Counted from the stretch's first letter, positions 1-6,365 are shown. The stretch is 6,513 nt of DNA from Phycisphaerae bacterium (GCA_002688155.1 NZCH01000055.1:1-6513); one strand, 5' to 3'. Program-made: numbers and translations. Notes: a model not told the origin generated them from the sequence alone.

Positions 1-2403
1 CGTGATGCCGATTCCGACGGGCGTCGCGCGGGCAACGAGGCGGGGCTTGCGGGGGTGATGGTCAGCGATGGTGATCGCATCATCACAACGGACGCCGACG
101 GCCGGTACGAGATGACCATCGACGTCGATGAGTTCCGGTTCGTGTTCATCGTCAGGCCAAACGGCTACCGACCGGTCGGCAAGTGGAACTTTTTGATCCC
201 CTACGACGAGGCGACACCGGGTTACGAAGTTGACTTTGCGCTGGCGGACGATCCCACGTCGCGCAGCGGTCGTGATTTCACGTTCATTCACACTGCTGAC
301 AGCCAGTTTGGTTCGCGCCGCGACGGTCAGTGGCTCAAGGCGGACTTTGCGGAACTGTCGCAACACAGCGGCGCCCCGGCCTTTCTGGTCATCAGTGGCG
401 ACCTGGTGCAGACCGGCTACCTGGAGGAATGGGAGTACTACGCGGATGCCCGCAGTGCGCTGACGCTGCCGATTTACGAAGTGTTCGGCGGACACGGCGG
501 CAACTACAGCGAACCCGACCGCAGCGTCGGGCATTTTCGCATGTACTGCGGGCCGGACTGGTACGCGTTCTGGCACGGCGGTGTGTGTTTCATTGTCATC
601 GATGACCTGGATGTATTCATGACCCAGGCGTCGCGCGATCGGCAACAGCGCTGGCTGTCGCGCTTTTGTGACATGCTGCCCGAAGGCACACCCATCATCG
701 CCACGGCGCATCATCCCAAGCCGATCGACGCGTTCTTTGCACGGCACCGGCCGATTGCGTTTCTGCACGGACATTGGCACGACAACACGCTCAATTACTA
801 CCGCGACGTTCCGTACCTGTGTACGGGGCCGATTCGTTCGCACGATGGCGGGGCGATGACACGCTCGTACCGGCTATGCCACGTGCGCGACGGACAACTG
901 ACGACCGAACTGCGCACGACCGGGCAGGTCCGCCGCCTCGATGTGACCAGTCCGCAGGATGGCGCCGCGGTGCAGCGGCAGCGCGGCGTGCTGCCGCTGC
1001 GTGTCGTGACGTACAACACGCCAACGTACGTTCAGCACGTCAACGTCAACGTGAGCGGCCCAGATGGAGCGGGCAATGCGATCGAACTGAAGCAACTCGG
1101 ACAGTGGACGTGGGGTGCCGACTGGACGATCACCGACATGCCTGCGGGGGCGTACACCGTCCAGGTGACCGCGACGGACGACACCGGCGCCATGTGGGAC
1201 ACGCAGCACGGGTTTTCATTAACGGACGGCACGCCGCCGAGCGCTAGCGCGGACGAAGACTGGCCGATGTTTTTTCGACAGTTGGGTCAGGTGCGCAGCC
1301 GTGAAGCGCCTCTTACCCCGCCGCTGTCGCTGGCATGGACGGTTCACACGGGCGGAGCGGCGCAGGACGCGGTTAGCCCCGTTATTGCAGGCGGGCGTTT
1401 GTTCGTTTCCGCGGAGGTGCGCGACCCGGGGGATGTCACGCCGGCGCTGGTTTGTTACGACCCGCTCAACGGAGAGCAACTGTGGCGGCGGCAACTCCGC
1501 ACGCCCGTGCGTTTCAGCCCGGCGGCGACGGCCGAACGGGTGTTTGTGCAAACATCCGCCGGTCGAGTCATTTGTTTTGACGCCCAAACGGGCGAACCTC
1601 GATGGCAGGATGAACTGCTTGCCCAAAACGAGCAGTGGAGGCACCACACCGCGATGGGGCCGATCCTCCTGTATGAAGATAAGGTGATCGCCTACCTGTC
1701 GAACGGCCCGGGCCGCGTGTACGACGCGGAAACGGGCGACATCACTGCCGACCTGCCCGCCTGGCCGCGACAGACGTTTTTCTCATCGCCCTACCCCTTT
1801 AACGGCAAGTTATATCAGCCGGTCACGTACTACGCCCGGTGCATTGACCTGGTCACCGGTCAGTTGACCTGGGAGCAGAAGCTGCCCGTTCGGTCGATCA
1901 GTACGGGCGTCGTGGTTGGCGACACTTTCTATATGAGCGCAAAAGGCCGCGTGATGCGTATGTCGCTGGACGGAAAGATAGGCACGCCGTGGCGTGTGTC
2001 GGGCGGATCGACGCTTCGGCAAGGCGGCGTGGCTCTATCAGGCAGCGTGATGTTTGCTGCCGCCGGCGCGCTCAATGCCATCGACCTGGCCAGTGGCGAA
2101 AACCTGTGGACGTTCAGAACGAAACTTTCAGAGCGTCGTGCCGAGGTCTGTCGACGTCAGTTGCTGGGCATGCTCTCGACGCCGGCGGTCGCGGGCGACA
2201 CCGTTTACATCGGCGGTGAAGACGGTTACATCTACGCACTCGACGCCTCTGCCGGCAAGGTCCGCTGGCGATGGGACACGGGCGTGCCGGTCAAGGGCTC
2301 GCCGATCATCAGCGGTAACATGCTTTTCGTGTGCGACTACGATGGCAACCTTTGGGCATTCGTCGGACACGGCGGGGCATTGACGCCGCCAGCAACTCCA
2401 TGA
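1..2403 (+). CDS. Calcineurin-like phosphoesterase fused to PQQ-like beta-propeller (5' partial)
   Basis: The reading frame is open from base 1, so the gene starts upstream and the ATGs at 55/58 are internal. Residues are numbered from the first codon in the window. Residues 1-60 form a MetallophosN/SdrD-B-like beta domain with a DADSDG loop, then GLAGVMVSDG and TTDADGRYEM. About 90-290 is a metallophosphatase domain: D100-S-Q102, GD133-134, GGHG 163-166 where GNHD is expected, HH 237-238 and GHWH 257-260. About 312-410 looks like an Ig-type domain. From about 420 to the end, roughly seven PQQ-type blades follow, such as YDPLNGEQLW, FDAQTGEPRW and LDASAGKVRW. The metallophosphatase family hydrolyses phosphomonoesters or diesters with two metal ions; the substrate here is unknown. 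The PQQ-like blades probably act as a binding or scaffold module. Proteins of this build are normally exported, but the signal peptide would lie outside the window. The stop overlaps the next gene by 4 bp. Confidence 0.9.
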   Translation, partial: RDADSDGRRAGNEAGLAGVMVSDGDRIITTDADGRYEMTIDVDEFRFVFIVRPNGYRPVGKWNFLIPYDEATPGYEVDFALADDPTSRSGRDFTFIHTADSQFGSRRDGQWLKADFAELSQHSGAPAFLVISGDLVQTGYLEEWEYYADARSALTLPIYEVFGGHGGNYSEPDRSVGHFRMYCGPDWYAFWHGGVCFIVIDDLDVFMTQASRDRQQRWLSRFCDMLPEGTPIIATAHHPKPIDAFFARHRPIAFLHGHWHDNTLNYYRDVPYLCTGPIRSHDGGAMTRSYRLCHVRDGQLTTELRTTGQVRRLDVTSPQDGAAVQRQRGVLPLRVVTYNTPTYVQHVNVNVSGPDGAGNAIELKQLGQWTWGADWTITDMPAGAYTVQVTATDDTGAMWDTQHGFSLTDGTPPSASADEDWPMFFRQLGQVRSREAPLTPPLSLAWTVHTGGAAQDAVSPVIAGGRLFVSAEVRDPGDVTPALVCYDPLNGEQLWRRQLRTPVRFSPAATAERVFVQTSAGRVICFDAQTGEPRWQDELLAQNEQWRHHTAMGPILLYEDKVIAYLSNGPGRVYDAETGDITADLPAWPRQTFFSSPYPFNGKLYQPVTYYARCIDLVTGQLTWEQKLPVRSISTGVVVGDTFYMSAKGRVMRMSLDGKIGTPWRVSGGSTLRQGGVALSGSVMFAAAGALNAIDLASGENLWTFRTKLSERRAEVCRRQLLGMLSTPAVAGDTVYIGGEDGYIYALDASAGKVRWRWDTGVPVKGSPIISGNMLFVCDYDGNLWAFVGHGGALTPPATP

Positions 2404-3029
2404 AACACATCATTCTTTTACGGCACGGCGTGACCAAGGAGAACCAGTCGGCCGTGATTCAGGGTCAGACCGACGGCCAACTGACGGAGTTGGGCCGCGA
2501 GCAGGCGCGAGCTGCGGGCCGGCGTTTAAGCGAACAAAACATTGACCTCGCCGTCACCAGCGACTTGGCGCGGGCGCGCGAGACGCTGCTGGAGGTGCTC
2601 AAGTTCGTCGATTGCCCGTGGACTACGGACAAGCGCCTGCGCGAGCGAAACTTCGGCCAGTTCCACGGCCGAACACGCGACGATTATGCGCAATTCGTCA
2701 AAGACAGCGCGTACGAGCCGCATACCTTTCGCCCGCCCGACGGAGAGGACTACACCATGGTGCACCAGCGCGTCCTCGCGTTCCTCGACGAAGCGGCAGC
2801 CACGCCCGGCGACGGGGCACTGCTCGCCGTCACGCACGGCGGTGTCGTCCGCCACCTGCTCACCCAAGCGCATCAGAGGCCGCTGACCGATGTCGGGCAA
2901 TTTCACACGGACAACGCGTCCATCACCGAGTTTCTTGTTGCGGCCGATGGAACCATCGATATCGTGCGCATGAACGACACGTCACACCTTGGCGAAGGCC
3001 TCAAGGGCCCGCGGCTGGAGATGATCTGA
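2400..3029 (+). CDS. Histidine phosphatase family protein (phosphoglycerate mutase-like)
   Basis: This is a 209-residue protein of the usual size for small histidine phosphatases (CobC/PhoE/GpmB-like). The family removes phosphate from small molecules through a phosphohistidine intermediate. The catalytic set is complete: RHG at 8-10 with H9 as the phosphate acceptor, R58 in SDLARARET, acid E82 in LRERNFGQFHG, and the second histidine H146 in THGG. The substrate cannot be read from sequence; alpha-ribazole phosphate, sugar phosphates and nucleotides are all possible. There is no signal peptide, so it is cytoplasmic. The ATG at 2400 overlaps the upstream stop as ATGA, and no good Shine-Dalgarno precedes it, which suggests re-initiation by the ribosome finishing the upstream gene. 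An in-frame ATG at 2331 lies deep inside the upstream gene, and its extension (MRLRWQPLG...) does not look like protein. I therefore use 2400, right before the KHIILLRHG strand. Confidence 0.93.
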   Translation: MKHIILLRHGVTKENQSAVIQGQTDGQLTELGREQARAAGRRLSEQNIDLAVTSDLARARETLLEVLKFVDCPWTTDKRLRERNFGQFHGRTRDDYAQFVKDSAYEPHTFRPPDGEDYTMVHQRVLAFLDEAAATPGDGALLAVTHGGVVRHLLTQAHQRPLTDVGQFHTDNASITEFLVAADGTIDIVRMNDTSHLGEGLKGPRLEMI

Positions 3030-3050
3030 CCGCCGTCCCTGGTCTCCCCA

Positions 3051-3100
3051 CGTGACTGCAACGCCGGCCCCTGGGTCCGCGAGGGGTCGGATTCGTCACG
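3051..3100. terminator. Long hairpin between convergent genes, possible bidirectional 3' end
   Basis: The outer arms CGTGAC (3051-3056) and GTCACG (3095-3100) pair perfectly. Inside them, CCGGCCCCT (3064-3072) pairs with AGGGGTCGG (3082-3090) over 9 bp with one G-T wobble and a 9-nt loop. The element fills most of the 73-bp gap between the stop of the histidine phosphatase and the stop of the convergent sialidase-like gene. No T-run follows on either strand, so it may be an mRNA 3'-end barrier or a Rho-assisted site rather than a classic intrinsic terminator. Confidence 0.45.
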
Positions 3101-3102
3101 GT

Positions 3103-4314
3103 TCACGACACAACCATGTCGCGTTCATGCCAGACGTACGCGATCGCGCACGTACCCCATTCGGGATGCGCCAGGTCCAGCATGGTATACGCCGCGCACA
3201 CGATCATGCCGTCATCGAAGCACACGGCGCTGGGGTAGCCCGAGTCGAACGTCCAGAACGAATCGGTGATGACGAACGGCCGGTCCCAGTCGAATGTCTC
3301 TGCGCCGTCGCGACTGATCACCGCGCGCACGCCGAACGGGTGATCGCGATACGTGTGCACAAGCAGCACGTTGCCCGACGGAAGGCGCACGAGCGACCCG
3401 GGCGCGATGTAGGACGAAAAGTCGGTGCGGAACCGGCAATCGGGGTATGCCGGCGTCCACTCGCCCCACGTTTGGCCTGCGTCGGCCGATCGCCCGACGG
3501 TCGCCGAGCCCTGAGTGTTGCGTGAGTAGCACAGCCAGCGCGTGTCATCCATCGCCAGCACCGCCGTCTCGGTGATAGGGCCAAGGTGCACGTGGCGGGT
3601 GAAACTGGCGCCGTGGTCGTCGCTGAAATAGAGAAACGACTCGCGCTCGGGCAGGTTCGCTTGCGTTTCATGCTGGCTCGATGTGTAGGCGCCCCGCGCG
3701 TTGAACACGAGCCGGCCCGGACCCGGCCGGCACATCTGGCCGTGCGGGTGCAGCCACGGGCAAGGGTCGCCCGCAGGCGGTTCGACGACCGTCGGTGACG
3801 ACCACGATCGGCCCGCGTCGGTGCTGCGAATCATCTGCATGCACCGCTTACCCGTCGTCAGGTTGTGCACGCCGTACGCCACCACAAACGTGTTGTCGTC
3901 GACGACGCCCAGTGCCGGGTTGCGTGCATCCTGCTCACCGCCGCCCTGCACGATCACGCGATAGGGCGACCACGTCCGGCCGCGATCGGTTGACATCGTC
4001 AAGCTGATCTGTGCACCGGCTGTGTTTTTGTGCGACGCGCCGGTGCGCACGATGCAGACCAGCGTGCCGCCGGGCGTCTTAGCCAGCACGGGAAACAGCC
4101 CGCCGCCGCGCGACCCCGCAACGGGCCGGTCCGGTTCGTCTACGTAGCGCCCGTAATCGACGTATCGCGGGTCGTTGCGCAGCGCGGGAAAACGCAGCAA
4201 AAGGTCGTGCGAACCGGTGTATCCGGCCACGCCCTCGTGCCGGCACGGCCAGCGCTGACCCGTCGCGACGATCGGATACCGCGTCAACCTGTCACCAAGC
4301 GTGATCGGTTGCAT
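3103..4314 (-). CDS. Sialidase-fold (BNR/Asp-box) family protein
   Basis: This 403-residue protein has five Asp-box motifs (S-x-D-x-G-x-[TS]-[WF] or close) spread along the chain: STDRGRTW 108-115, STDAGRSW 164-171, SDDHGASF 231-238, SADAGQTW 276-283 and the weaker SRDGAETF 334-341. Such spacing marks a six-bladed sialidase-type beta-propeller. Other family-like stretches are ARNPALGVV (130-138) and SGYPSAVCFDDG (358-369). The family includes exo-alpha-sialidases and many glycan-binding or uncharacterised propellers. The FRIP arginine motif of true sialidases is not seen: the matching stretch reads GGLFPVL. I therefore call the fold, not the enzyme. There is no signal peptide. I chose the ATG at 4314, with a weak AGG nine bases upstream. 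An in-frame TTG at 4359 would add 15 residues but has no ribosome site. The gene converges on the phosphatase unit and is transcribed away from the PEP-CTERM gene. Confidence 0.88.
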   Translation of the reverse strand: MQPITLGDRLTRYPIVATGQRWPCRHEGVAGYTGSHDLLLRFPALRNDPRYVDYGRYVDEPDRPVAGSRGGGLFPVLAKTPGGTLVCIVRTGASHKNTAGAQISLTMSTDRGRTWSPYRVIVQGGGEQDARNPALGVVDDNTFVVAYGVHNLTTGKRCMQMIRSTDAGRSWSSPTVVEPPAGDPCPWLHPHGQMCRPGPGRLVFNARGAYTSSQHETQANLPERESFLYFSDDHGASFTRHVHLGPITETAVLAMDDTRWLCYSRNTQGSATVGRSADAGQTWGEWTPAYPDCRFRTDFSSYIAPGSLVRLPSGNVLLVHTYRDHPFGVRAVISRDGAETFDWDRPFVITDSFWTFDSGYPSAVCFDDGMIVCAAYTMLDLAHPEWGTCAIAYVWHERDMVVS

Positions 4315-4323
4315 GATGCGTGG

Positions 4324-4356
4324 CCTGGAAGCCAGGGGCGCCGCGTCGAGCGCGGC
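4324..4356 (-). promoter_or_regulatory. Tandem hairpins in the leader of the sialidase-like gene
   Basis: On the minus strand two short stem-loops lie just upstream of the ATG at 4314. One pairs CCTGG with CCAGG around a 3-nt loop (4324-4336). The other pairs GCCGCG with CGCGGC around a 5-nt loop (4340-4356). The first contains the only Shine-Dalgarno-like AGG (4324-4326), so it could limit ribosome access. If translation really began at the TTG at 4359, this stretch would be coding and the hairpins incidental. Confidence 0.3.
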
Positions 4357-4359
4357 CAA

Positions 4360-4682
4360 TCGTAAACGTGTGGCGCGCGATTTGCAAAGGTTACATCACA
4401 GCCAGGTTAAGTGCTTGCGCGGGGTGTGTTGCGGGGATACCGCCGCAACGGCTATGGGCAGGCTCCCTGCGGGCCACACCCGCGTGTGGGGGCCTGTGCC
4501 GTGGCATGTCGAACGATCGCTCATAACACGCGATCAGGCGCGATGCATCGAGCCCGCGGGCCGGAGTCGTGGCCGTCAGCGCGCGGTTTCATGCCGGTGC
4601 TGTCGCGCCAACCGGCCCCCGGCTGGTCTGCGATCTGCCCAGCGACGCCCATTTCTGAGCGCCAAAACGGCTAGCCATTTTA
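4360..4682. other. Gene-less GC-rich stretch with several inverted repeats
   Basis: I see no convincing gene here. Open frames exist on the plus strand, but they lack ribosome sites and read as arginine/alanine-rich shadow translations. What stands out is dense short dyad symmetry: GTTGCGG/CCGCAAC (4428-4449), GCAGG/CCTGC (4458-4470), CCACAC/GTGTGG (4474-4489), the perfect palindromes CGATGCATCG (4541-4550) and GCCCGCGGGC (4552-4561), and an imperfect palindrome centred on CTAG (4664-4681). None is followed by a T-run. The stretch should also hold the promoter of the minus-strand sialidase-like gene, but I could not identify a clear -35/-10 pair. Confidence 0.5.
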
Positions 4683-4686
4683 GGTG

Positions 4687-4715
4687 CGTCCGATAACAAT
4701 TTTTATTATCGGACG
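4687..4715. repeat. Perfect 10-bp inverted repeat, possible activator-binding site
   Basis: CGTCCGATAA (4687-4696) and TTATCGGACG (4706-4715) are exact reverse complements around a 9-nt AT-rich loop. No T-run follows, so it is unlikely to be a terminator. Its centre (about 4701) is near -118 relative to the start predicted from the sigma-54 promoter at 4793-4807. That is where enhancer-binding activators usually sit. It shares the half-site GTCCGA/TCGGAC with the smaller dyad at 4779-4791. Confidence 0.55.
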
Positions 4716-4770
4716 TCTATGGCAACGCAAACAATTGTGAATAATGTATTTACGTCGCGTCCGTGTCTTT

Positions 4771-4791
4771 CCGACAAGGTCCGACTCGGAC
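4771..4791. repeat. Dyad and phased CCGAC repeats just upstream of the -24 box
   Basis: GTCCGA-C-TCGGAC (4779-4791) is a perfect dyad with the same half-site as the inverted repeat at 4687-4715. CCGAC also occurs at 4771 and 4781, exactly 10 bp (one helical turn) apart. The dyad ends one base before the TGGCAC box begins. A protein bound here would touch or block the polymerase site, so a repressor or autoregulatory role is as possible as activation. Confidence 0.45.
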
Positions 4792-4792
4792 G

Positions 4793-4807
4793 TGGCACAG
4801 CCATTGC
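4793..4807 (+). promoter_or_regulatory. Sigma-54 (RpoN) type -24/-12 promoter
   Basis: TGGCAC (4793-4798), five bases, then TTGC (4804-4807) matches the core sigma-54 consensus TGGCAC-N5-TTGC with no mismatch. The invariant GG and GC fall at 4794-4795 and 4806-4807, which places the transcription start near 4819 and gives a leader of about 78 nt before the PEP-CTERM ATG at 4897. Sigma-54 promoters need an ATP-driven enhancer-binding activator, and upstream inverted repeats are present. PEP-CTERM genes under RpoN with PrsK/PrsR are known from other bacteria, so the context agrees. I saw no equally good sigma-70 site. Confidence 0.7.
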
Positions 4808-4819
4808 CTATGCTCCTCG

Positions 4820-4842
4820 CCGCCGGCATGATCGCACGGCGG
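4820..4842 (+). promoter_or_regulatory. Stem-loop at the predicted 5' end of the PEP-CTERM mRNA
   Basis: CCGCCG (4820-4825) pairs with CGGCGG (4837-4842). Two further pairs, GC 4826-4827 with GC 4834-4835, form if A4836 is bulged. The stem begins one base after the start predicted from the sigma-54 promoter. Stem-loops at the very 5' end often slow mRNA decay; that role here is an inference. It leaves the ribosome site at 4884 free. Confidence 0.35.
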
Positions 4843-4883
4843 ATACGGACCTGACCAAGCCACGTTTGAGCCAACCATCTACT

Positions 4884-4889
4884 GAGGAG
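4884..4889 (+). promoter_or_regulatory. Strong Shine-Dalgarno site of the PEP-CTERM gene
   Basis: GAGGAG lies 7 nt before the ATG at 4897 and fixes that start. It is the clearest ribosome-binding site in the window; the other starts have weak or no match. Confidence 0.8.
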
Positions 4890-4896
4890 ACAGACG

Positions 4897-6213
4897 ATGA
4901 GAACGCAACTTTCAATGATTCTGACCGCACTGCTGGTTGTGGCACTGACCACCGGCACCCAGGCCGACCCGCCGAACTTTACCTCCGCCCAGAGTGGGTA
5001 CTTCACCAATTCTGGGACCTGGAATGAATCCGGGTTTCCCGACATCACAGGCGGTAGCACCGACTCGGTCATGGTCTCGCCCGGCCACACGGTGACCTTG
5101 CAGTCCAGTTCGGCCAACCTCCGCGTGCACATCGACGACGATGGCGCTGCCGCTGGCGGCACGCTTAAATTCGAGAAAGGCCCAACCGGATCGAACGTCA
5201 TCGGGCAGAGCGGTCTGGGCGACAATATCCTTAGCGCCACTTCACTCATCGTCGGCGACAACGTAATCTTTCGCCCGCAGGCGCCGGTGGTGTTGAAAAA
5301 CAACGCAACTTACACTCAGGGCGTCAACACGGAATTCTTCGCTGACGGCGAAACCTTTATTCGGCTATTCGACAATAACACCCTCACAGTCCGCGGTGCG
5401 GGGGCTCCAGGCGACGGCCAAAATGCCCTGTTCGGAACCTCCGGCGCGAACTTTTACGGCATCATGATCAATGCGGGTCCCGGTGAGACGGCGCTGGTCG
5501 ACATTGAGCGAGCCCACTTTACCGGCGGCAAGCGAGTTTTCTTCATGGACTTTAACGCCCATGACTCAATGATCCACATCAAGGACTCAAAGATCGAAAA
5601 CTACCCCGATCAGCTCGGCATCTTTGAGGGCGGGCACACGATCTTCGAGCGCGTGGTGATCGAGAACGTCCCAAACAGCAGGCTGGCGGTGAACGCCTAT
5701 AACACCGGCGTGCCCCGCAACCTGATCGAATTTATCGATGTGCAGATTGTCGGCGGCCAGACGGTGCAAGACCTGCTGTTTTTCGGCAACAACGACGATG
5801 CGATCAGCACGGACGTGCTGGTGGCCAACTACAGTGCGGGCGGCATCGGAAACTATGAGTATATTCTCGGTGCCGACAACGGCGGCACCACATCGTGGCA
5901 TCACCCCACGACACTGCCCGGCCCGGACAGCGACGTGATGCTCCTGCTCGATGACAACACCCAGGCCCACTTTGACGCGTCGACCATACTGCTCAACGGA
6001 AACGGTCGGGCCCATTCGGTAACGCTCGATCCGGGCGTGACGCTCAAGCTCAATGGGTTCAACCTGGTCCTGGATGTATTGCCTTCTTCACTTGACCAGT
6101 TCGACTTCAGCATGGGTGGCCAAATCGTCGACGCCACCATCCCCGAGCCGGCTACCGTAAGCCTGCTGCTGATCGGTTCCGTGGCTTTTGCCCGCCGTCG
6201 CCGCGGCTGCTAA
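4897..6213 (+). CDS. PEP-CTERM sorting domain protein with beta-helix-like body
   Basis: This 438-residue exported protein begins with a Sec signal peptide: R2, then a hydrophobic stretch 7-19 and likely cleavage after TQA23. It ends with a complete exosortase signal: PEP at 416-418, a hydrophobic segment 419-432 and RRRR 433-436. In the known pathway an exosortase cuts near PEP and the protein goes to the surface or the extracellular matrix. Residues 41-91 (TWNESGFPDI, DSVMVSPGHTVTLQ, GGTLKF) resemble a G8-type or PEP-CTERM beta module. A related module appears near 333-394 (SWHHPTTLPG, SDVMLLLDD, GVTLKLNG). Between them, about 100-325, short hydrophobic strands with Asn/Gly turns suggest a right-handed beta-helix. 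No catalytic site is evident, so a structural or adhesive role is likely. The gene has its own sigma-54 type promoter, strong ribosome site and terminator, so it appears to be transcribed alone. Confidence 0.92.
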   Translation: MRTQLSMILTALLVVALTTGTQADPPNFTSAQSGYFTNSGTWNESGFPDITGGSTDSVMVSPGHTVTLQSSSANLRVHIDDDGAAAGGTLKFEKGPTGSNVIGQSGLGDNILSATSLIVGDNVIFRPQAPVVLKNNATYTQGVNTEFFADGETFIRLFDNNTLTVRGAGAPGDGQNALFGTSGANFYGIMINAGPGETALVDIERAHFTGGKRVFFMDFNAHDSMIHIKDSKIENYPDQLGIFEGGHTIFERVVIENVPNSRLAVNAYNTGVPRNLIEFIDVQIVGGQTVQDLLFFGNNDDAISTDVLVANYSAGGIGNYEYILGADNGGTTSWHHPTTLPGPDSDVMLLLDDNTQAHFDASTILLNGNGRAHSVTLDPGVTLKLNGFNLVLDVLPSSLDQFDFSMGGQIVDATIPEPATVSLLLIGSVAFARRRRGC

Positions 6214-6264
6214 AATCAGGTGTGCACCTTGGGTCAAAAGGCAACTTCACCTTCACAGTAATCC

Positions 6265-6297
6265 AAAAGGGACGACCCGGCAGGTCGTCCCTTTTTT
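6265..6297 (+). terminator. Intrinsic terminator after the PEP-CTERM gene
   Basis: GGGACGACC (6269-6277) pairs perfectly with GGTCGTCCC (6283-6291) around the 5-nt loop CGGCA, followed by six T (6292-6297). Four A before the stem (6265-6268) extend the pairing and would give a T-run on the other strand as well, so it could act in both directions. It lies 52 nt after the PEP-CTERM stop. Confidence 0.93.
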
Positions 6298-6365
6298 CGT
6301 GCGCGCACCGACGCAAGCGGGCGCCGGGCACATCGCCCACCCTCCCGGCCCCTGACCGCAAGTCC

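Noticed and set aside
55..60. ATG codons at 55 and 58 as the start of the phosphoesterase gene
   Set aside because: The frame is open to base 1 and the DADSDG/GLAG residues before them belong to the same beta domain, so the gene begins upstream of the window.
4315..4359. TTG at 4359 as the start of the sialidase-like gene
   Set aside because: No ribosome site upstream; the extra 15 residues add no recognisable element. ATG 4314 has at least a weak AGG. The choice remains tentative.
4301..4696. Plus-strand open frames of 68-131 residues in the gene-less stretch
   Set aside because: No ribosome site, partial overlap with the minus-strand gene, arginine/cysteine-rich composition typical of shadow frames in GC-rich DNA, and no recognisable motif.
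4687..4715. Inverted repeat read as a terminator of some upstream transcript
   Set aside because: No T-run after the stem on either strand and no gene reading into it; its position relative to the sigma-54 promoter fits a binding site better.
4735..4752. AT-rich TTGTGA...AATAATGTATTTA as a sigma-70 promoter
   Set aside because: No -35/-10 pair with 16-18 bp spacing could be assembled, and the -24/-12 site downstream is a perfect match.
4680..5303. Minus-strand open frame of 207 residues overlapping the PEP-CTERM gene start
   Set aside because: It lies opposite a clear gene with signal peptide and ribosome site, covers the promoter elements, and its translation shows no family features.
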